Below are positions 15,728 through 23,531 of a DNA stretch of 26,917 nt, in pieces. Below the pieces are notes generated by a model that was not told the origin of the DNA, searched no databases, and worked only from the letters and a program-made list of their open reading frames with translations. Origin of the DNA: Actinomycetes bacterium (GTDB lineage: Bacteria > Actinomycetota > Acidimicrobiia > Acidimicrobiales > RAAP-2); contig JAJYWG010000458.1 of the NCBI GenBank assembly GCA_021791615.1, positions 1 to 26,917 of the forward strand, given 5' to 3'. The first letter of the stretch is position 1. Each line of letters begins with the position of its first letter. A program made the translations under genes and the position numbers.

Positions 15728-16726
15728 ATGCGCCAGCTCCCCGCCACCGTGCCGGATCCGGTGGGGGACTCTCCTCGACGCGTGCTCGTGACCGGAGCGA
15801 CCGGGTTCATCGGGTCCCGGGTGGTCCCGAACCTGGTCCGTCTCGGGTACGAGGTCCACGCCGTGACTCGGACCGCGCACGCGAGCGACGGCGCCGTCCA
15901 CTGGCACCCCCTCGATCTGTTTGATCCCATTGCCACCGACGCGTTGATCCGGGCCGTGGAGCCGACCTCCCTGGTCCATCTGGCTTGGATCACCCGACAC
16001 GGAATGTTCTGGCATGCAGACGAGAACCAGGCATGGCTCGAGGCGAGCGTCAACCTTGCGCGCGTCTTCTCGGACAATGGAGGACGCCGTATGACAGTGG
16101 CGGGAACCTGCGCCGAGTACGACTGGAGCCGGTCGCCGATGACCGAGGACGGCACTCCCCTGCGTCCGGGCACGCCGTACGGGACGGCCAAGGCGCAGGC
16201 GTTCGAACGCCTGTCGTCCCTGGCGGAACAGAGGGGGCTGGAGCTCGCCTGGGGAAGGGTGTTCTTCGTGTTCGGACCGGGGGAACAGGCGGGACGCCTC
16301 GTCCCCTCCGTCGCATGTCCGCTGCTCGACGGACGTCAGGCCCATGTCGGAGCGGGGTCGCAACGACGTGACTTCCTCTACGTGGAAGACCTTGGCCGTG
16401 CCCTGGCGATGCTTCACGACAGTCAGGTCACCGGCGCAGTGAACTTGGCGTCGGGTCGGAGCGTGCGCGTAACGGAGGTGGTCGACCTGGTGGCCCGCGC
16501 CGCCGGGCGTCCCGATCTCATCGTGCACGACCGGCCTCCGGCCGACGGGTCCGAACCGGATGAGCTAGTGGCCGACGTGACCAAGCTCCGGGAGGTGGTC
16601 GGGTTCGAACCGGCGTGGGAGTTGGGTCAAGCGATCGAGGCCACCGTCGACTGGTGGCGCAGTCGCGCTGGCTTGAAGAGTACTCATCCGGCTGGGGAAT
16701 CGGGCACCCGTGGATCGGATGGCTGA
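15728..16726 (+). CDS. NAD(P)-dependent SDR, probable NDP-4-ketosugar reductase
   Basis: This 332-residue extended short-chain dehydrogenase has the Rossmann motif TGATGFIGS (22-30), the AGTCAEYDW segment (125-133) that provides the active-site Thr, the catalytic Tyr151-x3-Lys155 in PYGTAK, and RDFLYVEDLGRA later on. The GTC-EYDW form is one I associate with 4-keto-6-deoxysugar reductases in CDP- or dTDP-deoxysugar clusters rather than with UDP-glucose 4-epimerases. The adjacent operon makes a methylated, epimerised 4-keto sugar but encodes no reductase, so this is the best candidate for the last step. The role is inferred from motif and context. The stop overlaps the next gene's start by eight bases. 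Confidence 0.8.
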   Translation: MRQLPATVPDPVGDSPRRVLVTGATGFIGSRVVPNLVRLGYEVHAVTRTAHASDGAVHWHPLDLFDPIATDALIRAVEPTSLVHLAWITRHGMFWHADENQAWLEASVNLARVFSDNGGRRMTVAGTCAEYDWSRSPMTEDGTPLRPGTPYGTAKAQAFERLSSLAEQRGLELAWGRVFFVFGPGEQAGRLVPSVACPLLDGRQAHVGAGSQRRDFLYVEDLGRALAMLHDSQVTGAVNLASGRSVRVTEVVDLVARAAGRPDLIVHDRPPADGSEPDELVADVTKLREVVGFEPAWELGQAIEATVDWWRSRAGLKSTHPAGESGTRGSDG

Positions 16727-17660
16727 TACCCCGGTGACCATCGTGCATCTAGTGCGCGCCTCGAACGGCTTCGGTCCGTTCGAGGCGTTCATCAGCTCGT
16801 TCCGGGAATTCCCCCCCGGGACCCGGAACGAGCTGGTCCTCGCCATGAAGGGTTTTGGGCCGGATGACGACGTGGATCAGTACCGCCGGCGCGTGGCGGA
16901 CCTCGATACGGAGATGCGTTTCGTCCCCGACGACGGCTTGGATCTGACCGTCTACTTCTCCCTCGCGCTCGAGCTGGCAAGGGAGCGCTACTGCTTCCTC
17001 AACTCGTTCAGCAGGGTGCAGGCGCCGGACTGGTTGGCCCATCTGGCCGCGGCATTGGACCATCCGGACGTCGGGCTGGTGGGCGCCAGCGGGATGTGGG
17101 GGAGTGGGCATTCGTACATGCACTACCGGTGGTGGCTACCCAGTCCATACCGGGACGTCTTCCCCGATCGGCGGAACGTCTGGGAGCAGTTCCGTGCGAT
17201 AGAGAGTGATCGTACCGGGGCACCACCGCCCAGCTTGCTGCGTCGCCGCGTTCGAATCCCCTTCGCCCTGCGCGACGTCGTGCGCCAGACCCTCTGGTTC
17301 CCGTTGTTCCCTGCGGCCCACGTGCGGACCAACGCGTTCGTTATCGACGCGTCGACCCTGGACCGACTCCGGATCCCCGTGGTCCGCAACAAGTTCGAGG
17401 CGTACCGATTGGAGTCGGGTCGGCGATCCTTGACGAGACAGGTCCAACAGCTGGGATTGCGCGCACAGCTCGTCGATCGGCAAGGTCGTTCCTACGATGT
17501 CGAGGACTGGGCTCGGAGTGCAACGTTCTGGCAGGGTCGGCAGGAAGGGCTGCTCGTCGCCGACAATCAGACGGACACCTACCAGAACGGAAGTGCCGCG
17601 AGGCGGTCCGTGCTTTCGCGCTTCGCGTGGGCGTCCGAGGCGGCACCGACCGACCCCTGA
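16719..17660 (+). CDS. GT-A-like protein of polysaccharide locus, function unclear
   Basis: This 313-residue protein is not confidently recognised. Its first half looks like a GT-A nucleotide-sugar fold: VTIVHLVRASNGFGPFEAF at the start, then ERYCFLNSFSRVQAPDWL (89-106), placed where GT2 enzymes carry their Asp-x-Asp site, then HPDVGLVGASGMWGS. A true DXD is missing, with NSFS in its place. The middle (130-205) is rich in Trp, Tyr and Arg. HVRTNAFVIDASTLDRL (201-217) resembles the GT2 acceptor-side segment. The start is ATG 16719, overlapping the SDR stop by eight bases; GTG 16710 is an alternative. It is coupled to the sugar reductase, so a role in the same glycan is likely, either as an unusual transferase or a non-catalytic partner. 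Confidence 0.65.
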   Translation: MADTPVTIVHLVRASNGFGPFEAFISSFREFPPGTRNELVLAMKGFGPDDDVDQYRRRVADLDTEMRFVPDDGLDLTVYFSLALELARERYCFLNSFSRVQAPDWLAHLAAALDHPDVGLVGASGMWGSGHSYMHYRWWLPSPYRDVFPDRRNVWEQFRAIESDRTGAPPPSLLRRRVRIPFALRDVVRQTLWFPLFPAAHVRTNAFVIDASTLDRLRIPVVRNKFEAYRLESGRRSLTRQVQQLGLRAQLVDRQGRSYDVEDWARSATFWQGRQEGLLVADNQTDTYQNGSAARRSVLSRFAWASEAAPTDP

Positions 17661-17745
17661 CGCTGGTGGCTCAGCTCTGCACCGGTGGAAAGCGTACAGC
17701 TCCCCTCTGTGCGCCCGATCACCTGCCCGCCCTGCCCCGAAGTGC

Positions 17746-18273
17746 TCAGGCCTCCCCGTCCGACGGACCCGACGGACCCGCTCCGGTGCCGCCGCCCACC
17801 CGACCCACCCCGCCCGCCACCGTGCGGGCGAGGATGCCGAGGGTGGCCCGCAGCGCTCCTTCGGACAGGATCGGGAAGATGTCCGCCTTCCTCCAGACCG
17901 GGTCGATGGCCGACCAGTCGTAGGAGGAGGTGACGAGCGTCCCTCCGTCGGTCGGCTCGAGGGTGTAGCCGTAGACGTGCCCGATCTGGGGTCGCATCTG
18001 GCCGAGCACCGTCCAGGCGATCTCGCGGTCGGGCTCGAAGGCGGTGATGGACACGGTCACGTCGTAGGTGCCGAGCGGGTAGTCGTTCAGCGCCTCGCGG
18101 TCCATGTGGACCACGAAGCGGTCGCCGACCGCTCCGACCGGTTCGCCGGTCGCCGCCATGAGCATCCCCGAGCTGTCGATGGCGACGTGCCCCGCCGGGT
18201 CGCGCAGCACGGCGAAGATGGTCGCCGGATCGGCGGGGATGGTCCGTTGCACCTCGATGCGCTCGTCGCTCAT
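17746..18273 (-). CDS. SRPBCC (START-like) family protein
   Basis: This 175-residue protein has the helix-grip layout of SRPBCC/polyketide-cyclase-like proteins: an opening strand EVQRTIPADPATIFAVLRDP (7-26), a central run of strands (VGDRFVVHMDRE, YDVTVSITAFEP, EIAWTVLG), and a long closing helix about 132-155. These proteins bind hydrophobic ligands in a cavity; the ligand here is unknown. The last 20 residues are Gly/Ser/Pro-rich and probably disordered. The start is ATG 18273, with no strong ribosome site. It stands alone between the glycan and signalling loci, transcribed against both. No clear terminator was found in the 85 bases separating it from the convergent gene at 17660. Confidence 0.82.
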   Translation of the reverse strand: MSDERIEVQRTIPADPATIFAVLRDPAGHVAIDSSGMLMAATGEPVGAVGDRFVVHMDREALNDYPLGTYDVTVSITAFEPDREIAWTVLGQMRPQIGHVYGYTLEPTDGGTLVTSSYDWSAIDPVWRKADIFPILSEGALRATLGILARTVAGGVGRVGGGTGAGPSGPSDGEA

Positions 18274-18323
18274 CCCGACACTGTGCCATCCGGCCCTGAC
18301 ACCCTGCTCGTGCTGCACGCGGC

Positions 18324-18488
18324 GTGACCGGCTTACTGTCCCGATCCGACGCCGACTACTGGTCCCGATGGAGGCGACAGTCTTCCCTGCCGACGGTCGC
18401 CAAGAGCAGTACACTCGCGGCCTTGCGCATCGGTGGGGTGGACGCGGTAGACGCGGAGGGCTCAGTGCAAAATCGGCTTGTCCGGTGA
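18324..18488 (+). CDS. Possible 54-residue leader ORF coupled to PP2C gene
   Basis: An open frame from GTG 18324 runs 54 codons and ends in TGA 18486-18488, which overlaps the PP2C GTG start as GTGA. This is the same overlap used between confirmed genes here. The predicted product is Arg- and Ser-rich at first and resembles nothing I know. It has no ribosome site, contains TTA, CTT and CAA codons unusual for the region, and a candidate promoter hexamer lies within it. It may be chance. Confidence 0.18.
   Translation: MTGLLSRSDADYWSRWRRQSSLPTVAKSSTLAALRIGGVDAVDAEGSVQNRLVR
18387..18415 (+). promoter_or_regulatory. Possible promoter of the PP2C-FHA-kinase operon
   Basis: CTGCCG (18387-18392) and TACACT (18410-18415) are spaced 17 bases apart, about 70 bases upstream of the PP2C start. 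The -10 is good and the -35 weak. It lies in the only sizeable non-coding gap before this four-gene overlapping operon, which supports a promoter somewhere here. Confidence 0.3.
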
Positions 18489-19492
18489 TCACGACAAACT
18501 GGGGAGCCGCAACCGATGTGGGGCTCGTTCGCCACGAGAACCAAGACGCATTCATCGCTCAGATGCCGCTCTTCGTCGTGGCCGACGGGATGGGTGGCCA
18601 TGCCGCCGGAGCTCTGGCGAGCACTTTGGCGGTCGGCGAGTTCTCGTCCCTGCAGGCCGCCGGTGTGCCGACGGTGGAAGCAGTCGCGCGGTCCATCGAC
18701 GATGCCAACTGCCGGATCCGAGCAGAAGCCGCGATCAGTAGCGGTGCCGATGGCATGGGGACGACCGTGGTCGGTCTGGCCCTGGTGTCCGACCACGACC
18801 AGGAGCTGTGGCTTGTGTTCAACGTCGGTGATTCACGGCTCTACCGGCTGTGGGAGGACAACCTCACCCAGATCACCACCGACCATTCCGAAGTCCAAGA
18901 GCTCGTCGAGGCGGGTGCGATCACGTCGGAGGCGGCTCGCCGCCACCCTGATCGCAACGTCATTACCCGTGCGGTTGGGATCAGTGACGAGCTGGTGGCT
19001 GACTTCTGGTTGCGGCAGCCCGAGCCGGGTGAACGGTTCTTGCTGTCCACGGACGGGCTCACTGGCGAGGTGGCCGACGAGGACATCCGGCGGGTGCTCA
19101 TGGCCGAGGCGGACCCATCGGTGGCGGCTACCCGGCTGGTCGAGCGAGCGCTTGCCATGGGGGGACACGACAACGTGACCGCAGTGGTCGTGGATGTGAT
19201 CGCCGCGCAGGAGCTCCTCGGTCAGGAAGAGGGAGACACGGCCCGGAGCCGCCCGGCACGAGGCAGGGACATCCCGCCCCGTCAGTTGGAGGAGACGGAG
19301 CCGGTCCCGCTGACACTCATTGACTCGGTCCCGATCGCGGTGCGCGGGTCGGTTGGTCACGCGGGGGACATCCGCGCCGACTCGGGCACGCCGACGCCTC
19401 CGCCCCAGGCGATGATCGACGAGGTTCCGGGGGATGGGGCGCCCCCACGCGGTGGGCAGACGGTTGAGTCAGATCGGGAGCGGAAGCGGTGA
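18485..19492 (+). CDS. PP2C-family protein Ser/Thr phosphatase
   Basis: This metal-dependent phosphatase would remove phosphate from Ser/Thr sites placed by the kinase two genes downstream. All main PP2C motifs are present: RHENQDAF (16-23), VVADGMGGHAAG (31-42) with metal ligands Asp34 and Gly35, GTT (92-94), FNVGDSRLY (112-120), LSTDGLTGEV (187-196) with Asp190, and GGHDNVT (226-232) with Asp229. The catalytic domain ends near 242; the last 90 or so residues are acidic, Pro-rich and probably disordered. No membrane segment is seen, so it is cytoplasmic. GTG 18485 places the usual GAATDVGLVR near the start, but lacks a ribosome site. The stop overlaps the FHA start as GTGA. Confidence 0.92.
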   Translation: MITTNWGAATDVGLVRHENQDAFIAQMPLFVVADGMGGHAAGALASTLAVGEFSSLQAAGVPTVEAVARSIDDANCRIRAEAAISSGADGMGTTVVGLALVSDHDQELWLVFNVGDSRLYRLWEDNLTQITTDHSEVQELVEAGAITSEAARRHPDRNVITRAVGISDELVADFWLRQPEPGERFLLSTDGLTGEVADEDIRRVLMAEADPSVAATRLVERALAMGGHDNVTAVVVDVIAAQELLGQEEGDTARSRPARGRDIPPRQLEETEPVPLTLIDSVPIAVRGSVGHAGDIRADSGTPTPPPQAMIDEVPGDGAPPRGGQTVESDRERKR

Positions 19493-21141
19493 GCCCGGGT
19501 CATCACGCTTACCAACCTGGCTCCGGCTGGGTGGTCGCCGCCCCCGATGTGGTGGCATTGGGAGGGGGCGACACGCCGATGGAGGTGTTGACCGCCCTCT
19601 GGGAGTCAGCCGGCGTGGGGGCCGATCCTCAGGAGCTCGTCGACACGCTCCTCGGAGCCGGGTTGCGCCGGCTCCCGGTCTTCGGATTCGTCCATCGTTC
19701 GGCCGACGTTGTGCATGTACTGGTTCGGGGGGAGGTCGAAGCCGAGATCATCTCCGACGGCGGCACCGATCGCGAGGTGTTGAGCGCTGCCTCCGCACTT
19801 ACATGGGCCGAACAGGCAGTGCCAGCAGGAGCGTGCGTTGTCCTGCGCATCGCATCGTCTGACCCGGGTGGGTGGTTACCAGTTGCCAGCGGCATTGTGC
19901 GTGCGTCGGCAGTCACGATTGGTGCGGAGGTACGCTTCGACTCGGTGTCCGTGCTGGATGGCTCCGCGGGGGTGCTGGTTGACGATGGACCGCACGCCAC
20001 CCTGGGCAACCATGCGGGCCAGGTACCCGCCGCAAGACCAAGGCCATCCGACAGGCCCACTGCCGCACCAGCGCCAGCCGGTACTCCGGGAGCGGAACAG
20101 GCGGGTACCGAAGTGGAGCCTGTTGTCGCCCGATCTGGCCCAGAACCGGTCAGCGCACCGGATCCGGCACTCACCGAGAACGGCGGGCAAACTGTCGATG
20201 ACGAGCTGATGACCCTCGCGTCGCCCCCCGCCGCGGACGAGGTCGCCAATGGATCGCCTCGGGAGGTGCCGGAGTACGACGTCGATGATTTCGAGGACCT
20301 GTTTGGTGCGACTCGGGCTCCGGTCCCTGTCGAGCAGGCGGCTGTCCGGCCCGAAGCGGGAGGGGAGCCGGCCTCAAGCACGCCGGTTGCGGGAGGCAAC
20401 CCCGGTACCGCACCCGACCAGGCGGGTGCGGGATACCAGCCGGCTACAGGGCCACCCGTCGTTCCTGTGCCTGAGCCGGTCGTGGCCCAACCGCCGCTGG
20501 CTACCGGGGGGCTGATCAGTTCGGTGCCGCTGGGCGGTGCGCCGACGGCAGCTCTTCCGGTTCCGATCCCTCGCTCCCCTTCTGCGAGTGCCGGGGACGA
20601 CCCGGCCGTGATGACGGTGAGCCGAGCTAGGGTCCAGGGGCTGCACGCCGGTGCGTCACTCGGCGCAGCAGTGGCGGCCGGGCCATCGGTCCATGGGGTG
20701 CGGTGCGAGCGCGGCCACCCGAATCCACCTGCGGCCACCCGTTGCCGGTTGTGCGACAGCGCGGTGGTGGAGACCGACTCGGTGACCATGCCCCGTCCGG
20801 TGCTCGGCGCCCTTGCGTTCTCCAACGGCATGCGGATCGGTCTTGATCGATCCGCCATCGTCGGGCGCTCGCCCCGCACCGAGCGCGTCAGCGCCAACGA
20901 GATCCCCCAGTTGGTGGTGGTGCCGAGTCCGGAGGCGGACATCTCGCGCAACCATGTGGAGGTCCGGCTGGAGGGATGGCACGTGCTGGTGGTCGACCTC
21001 GACAGCACCAACGGGACGGTGGTCACCGTCCCAGGGCAGGCACCTCAACGGCTCCGTCCCCGGGCCGAGGTTCCGATTGTCCCGGGCACCGTCGTTTCGC
21101 TGGCTGATGAGGTGACCTTCACTTACGAGGTGGAGCCGTGA
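19489..21141 (+). CDS. FHA-domain protein with zinc ribbon and uncharacterised N-terminal domain
   Basis: FHA domains bind phosphothreonine and bring partners to phosphorylated proteins. In this 550-residue protein, residues about 1-150 form an unfamiliar alpha/beta domain (GWVVAAPDVVAL, LRRLPVFGFVHRS, VHVLVRGEVEAEI). Residues about 175-400 are a long Pro/Ala/Gly linker. A small zinc ribbon follows (C406, H410, C419, C422). Residues about 445-550 are an FHA domain with VGRSPR, then EADISRNHVEVRL (the key Ser, Asn and His) and DLDSTNGTVV, so the phosphopeptide pocket looks intact. The start is GTG 19489, overlapping the PP2C stop, with GGGAG eight bases upstream. Encoded between the phosphatase and kinase, it is the likely adaptor reading the kinase's product, perhaps after phosphorylation of its own linker. 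Confidence 0.88.
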   Translation: MSPGHHAYQPGSGWVVAAPDVVALGGGDTPMEVLTALWESAGVGADPQELVDTLLGAGLRRLPVFGFVHRSADVVHVLVRGEVEAEIISDGGTDREVLSAASALTWAEQAVPAGACVVLRIASSDPGGWLPVASGIVRASAVTIGAEVRFDSVSVLDGSAGVLVDDGPHATLGNHAGQVPAARPRPSDRPTAAPAPAGTPGAEQAGTEVEPVVARSGPEPVSAPDPALTENGGQTVDDELMTLASPPAADEVANGSPREVPEYDVDDFEDLFGATRAPVPVEQAAVRPEAGGEPASSTPVAGGNPGTAPDQAGAGYQPATGPPVVPVPEPVVAQPPLATGGLISSVPLGGAPTAALPVPIPRSPSASAGDDPAVMTVSRARVQGLHAGASLGAAVAAGPSVHGVRCERGHPNPPAATRCRLCDSAVVETDSVTMPRPVLGALAFSNGMRIGLDRSAIVGRSPRTERVSANEIPQLVVVPSPEADISRNHVEVRLEGWHVLVVDLDSTNGTVVTVPGQAPQRLRPRAEVPIVPGTVVSLADEVTFTYEVEP

Positions 21142-22784
21142 GTCAACGTCAGCCAGCCCCACCGCCGCATCTCGAGGGGTACTCCTATCAGCGCCTGCTC
21201 GGTTCCGGAGGCTTCGCCGACGTCTACCTGTACGAGCGGGAGATGCCCCGCATGCCGGTTGCCGTCAAGGTCCTGCTGACCGGTCAGCTGGACGATCGCG
21301 ACCGGGAGCGCTTCACCCAGGAAGCGAATGTGATGGCTCGCTTCTACTCTCATCCCTACATCGTGGGGATCCTCAACGCGTCGGTGTCGACGGACGGTCG
21401 TCCGTACATCGTCATGCAGTACTACCCGAGAGACAACCTCTGGGTGCGAGCGCGCCGGGAGCCGCTGTCGGTGTCCGAGGCGCTCCAGGTCGGAATCCAG
21501 ATCGCCAGCGCGGTGGAGACCGCCCACCGCGCTGGGGTCGTCCACCGGGACATCAAGCCGGCCAACATCCTGACGAGCGAATTCGGCGATCCTGGTCTCA
21601 CCGACTTCGGCATTTCGGCTACCAACGAACAGGTCGCCGACGACGAAGGCGCGCTTTCGATCCCGTGGTCGCCACCTGAGGCGTTCGACTCGGATGCGAT
21701 ACTTGACGAGCGTTCGGACATCTACTCGCTGGCGGCCACCGTCTACACCTTCTTGGCCGGACGGTCGCCGTTCGAGGTTCGAGGCGGGTCGAACAGCGCT
21801 TTCGAGTTGATGAGCCGGATCGATCGCGATCCGTTGCGCCCCATCGGTCGTTCCGACGTTCCCGACTCGCTGGAGCGGGTCCTGCGACAGGGAATGGCCA
21901 AGCAGGCAGAGCAGCGGCACCCCTCTGCCCTCGCGTTCGCGCGGGACCTCCAAGAGGTCGAGCAGGGACTTCGCTTGAAGATGACCACCCTGGTGGTTCC
22001 CGACGACGCAGTCGAGGAGCGGGTGCACCCTGGCGACCTGGACGACGGCGAGACGAGGGGAAGGGCGCCAAGGCGGATCGACCCCGAGGGCCCAGCGGCT
22101 ATGCCCCCGATCGCACCGGGTACGGTGCGCCGAGCACCGTCGGTCGGGCCGTTCGCCCCGTCGGCCGCCTCGCCCCAGGCACTACCCGGCGGCAATTTGG
22201 CGGAGCCTGGGGCCGGACTTTTCCCGCCGATGCCCGGTGCCGGAGCATCTGCCGCCCGTCCGATAGAAGCCGAGGAGCTGGCTGGTACGCGTCGTCGGGT
22301 GGCGAGCGGCCCTACGCCCGAGGTGACGCCAGTCGGATGGAACCCGGACGCCACGCCGGGAGCCGCCGGGCGGCCGTCCCGTCGGATCGGCCGCTGGTTG
22401 GCCCTGGCCGGCGCGACGGCGACCGTGCTCGTGCTGATGGTGGCCTTGCTCGGGCACTCGAGCCCGTCGCGCGGCGCGTCCACCCCGAGCTCCACGACGA
22501 CGGCACCCCCTCCGGTCGTCGGCGCGCAGGTCCCCCCTCCAACCGATGTGGCCGTAGCGCTCAGTGGCACCAGCGCCGTGGCCACATGGTCGCATCCCGA
22601 TCCGCAGCCTGGGGACTTTTTCGTGGTGCTTCCTACCTTTGCCGGCGTGCAGGAGTCACCGGCGCAGACGTCGATGCCCACGATGACCTTCACGGCAGTC
22701 AAGTTGCCGGTGTGCGTGCAGGTCGAGCTCGTGTCGAGTGATGGCCAGGCCTCGGCGCCCAGCGCTCCGGCATGCAGCCCATGA
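21138..22784 (+). CDS. Transmembrane Ser/Thr protein kinase with extracellular Fn3-like domain
   Basis: This 548-residue Hanks-type kinase carries all catalytic elements: glycine loop LGSGGFADVY (21-30), Lys44 in VAVK, HRDIKPAN (136-143) with catalytic Asp138, DFG at 156-158, and the PPE form of APE at 179-181. The kinase domain ends near 280. A disordered Pro-rich juxtamembrane part (about 290-415) precedes one transmembrane helix (about 420-439). Outside the cell lie a Ser/Thr/Pro linker and a domain of about 70 residues (467-535) with the Fn3-like pattern PPTDVAVALSGTSAVATW. PASTA repeats, usual on PknB sensors, are absent. The start is GTG 21138 (GTGA overlap, GAGG seven bases upstream). 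It probably senses an outside ligand or the neighbouring Ig-like protein through the Fn3-like domain; that link is inference. Confidence 0.93.
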   Translation: MSQRQPAPPPHLEGYSYQRLLGSGGFADVYLYEREMPRMPVAVKVLLTGQLDDRDRERFTQEANVMARFYSHPYIVGILNASVSTDGRPYIVMQYYPRDNLWVRARREPLSVSEALQVGIQIASAVETAHRAGVVHRDIKPANILTSEFGDPGLTDFGISATNEQVADDEGALSIPWSPPEAFDSDAILDERSDIYSLAATVYTFLAGRSPFEVRGGSNSAFELMSRIDRDPLRPIGRSDVPDSLERVLRQGMAKQAEQRHPSALAFARDLQEVEQGLRLKMTTLVVPDDAVEERVHPGDLDDGETRGRAPRRIDPEGPAAMPPIAPGTVRRAPSVGPFAPSAASPQALPGGNLAEPGAGLFPPMPGAGASAARPIEAEELAGTRRRVASGPTPEVTPVGWNPDATPGAAGRPSRRIGRWLALAGATATVLVLMVALLGHSSPSRGASTPSSTTTAPPPVVGAQVPPPTDVAVALSGTSAVATWSHPDPQPGDFFVVLPTFAGVQESPAQTSMPTMTFTAVKLPVCVQVELVSSDGQASAPSAPACSP

Positions 22785-23488
22785 CGGTCAGTCACGCCGT
22801 GGTCGACTTCTGCGGCGAGCGCCACCTGGCTGACCCGTCGCATGCATTCGTGATCGGACGCGAGGGCGACCTCGTCATCGACACCAACCGCTTTCTCCAT
22901 CGTCGTCTGCTCGAGCTCCGCGCCGACGACGAGCTGTGGTGGCTGTCGAACGTCGGCTCGGCGCTGCCGGTGACCGTGGCCGACGGGGATGGGGTCATGC
23001 AGGCGTGGCTGGCGCCACGAGGGCGGTTGCCGGTTGTCTTTCCCGTGGTGTCGGTATGGTTCACCGCCGGCCCCACGACCTACCAGCTGGAGATCTCGGT
23101 CGATGGGGCGCCTTACGACTCGGTGGGGATGGTTGACGACGACGGTGCGGAGGGCCCGACGACCTCGGCATTGGTAGCCCTGACTCCGGAACAGACGCGC
23201 GTGGTGGCTGCACTTTGTGAGCCGCTCATCCGCAAGCCGTCTGCGAGTCCAAGCCAGATCCCCACCAATGCTCAGGCTGCAGAGCGCCTGGGATGGAGTG
23301 TGACGAAGTACAACCGCAAGCTCGACACGGTATGCCAGCGCCTGGCGGCGAGAGGTGTCCGCGGGTTGTATGGGGGATCCGAACAACTCGCCGTCAACCG
23401 GCGCGCCCGCCTGGTCGAGTACGCCATGTCGACCAGACTGGTCGTGCTCGGCGATGTCGAGGCCCTTGACGGGATCCTGTCACCCTGA
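22781..23488 (+). CDS. Degenerate FHA domain fused to helix-turn-helix, probable phospho-linked regulator
   Basis: This 235-residue protein has an FHA-like N-terminus: FVIGREGDLVIDTNRFLHRR (23-42) and WWLSNVGSALPVTV (53-66). The Arg of the GR motif and the His of the S-x-x-H motif are kept, but the Ser that contacts phosphothreonine is not seen. Residues about 134-200 form a winged-helix-like DNA-binding region: LTPEQTRVVAALCEPLI, then QAAERLGWSVTKYNRKL as the helix-turn-helix. ATG 22781 is chosen because it overlaps the kinase stop as ATGA; ATG 22772 is three residues longer. Co-translated with the kinase, it may carry the signal to DNA, and the gene just downstream is an obvious possible target. 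DNA binding is predicted from the HTH pattern only. Confidence 0.75.
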   Translation: MTVSHAVVDFCGERHLADPSHAFVIGREGDLVIDTNRFLHRRLLELRADDELWWLSNVGSALPVTVADGDGVMQAWLAPRGRLPVVFPVVSVWFTAGPTTYQLEISVDGAPYDSVGMVDDDGAEGPTTSALVALTPEQTRVVAALCEPLIRKPSASPSQIPTNAQAAERLGWSVTKYNRKLDTVCQRLAARGVRGLYGGSEQLAVNRRARLVEYAMSTRLVVLGDVEALDGILSP

Positions 23489-23502
23489 GGCAGACGTTCT
23501 CG

Positions 23503-23531
23503 TTGACAAGGGTCAGGGCCGATGACAGGAT
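23503..23531 (+). promoter_or_regulatory. Promoter of the Ig-like surface protein gene
   Basis: A perfect -35 box TTGACA (23503-23508) is followed after 17 bases by CAGGAT (23526-23531), a fair -10. The expected start point, near 23538, is about 35 bases upstream of the ATG at 23573. The -10 lies inside the terminator hairpin, so a transcript from here would escape that terminator. Confidence 0.55.
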
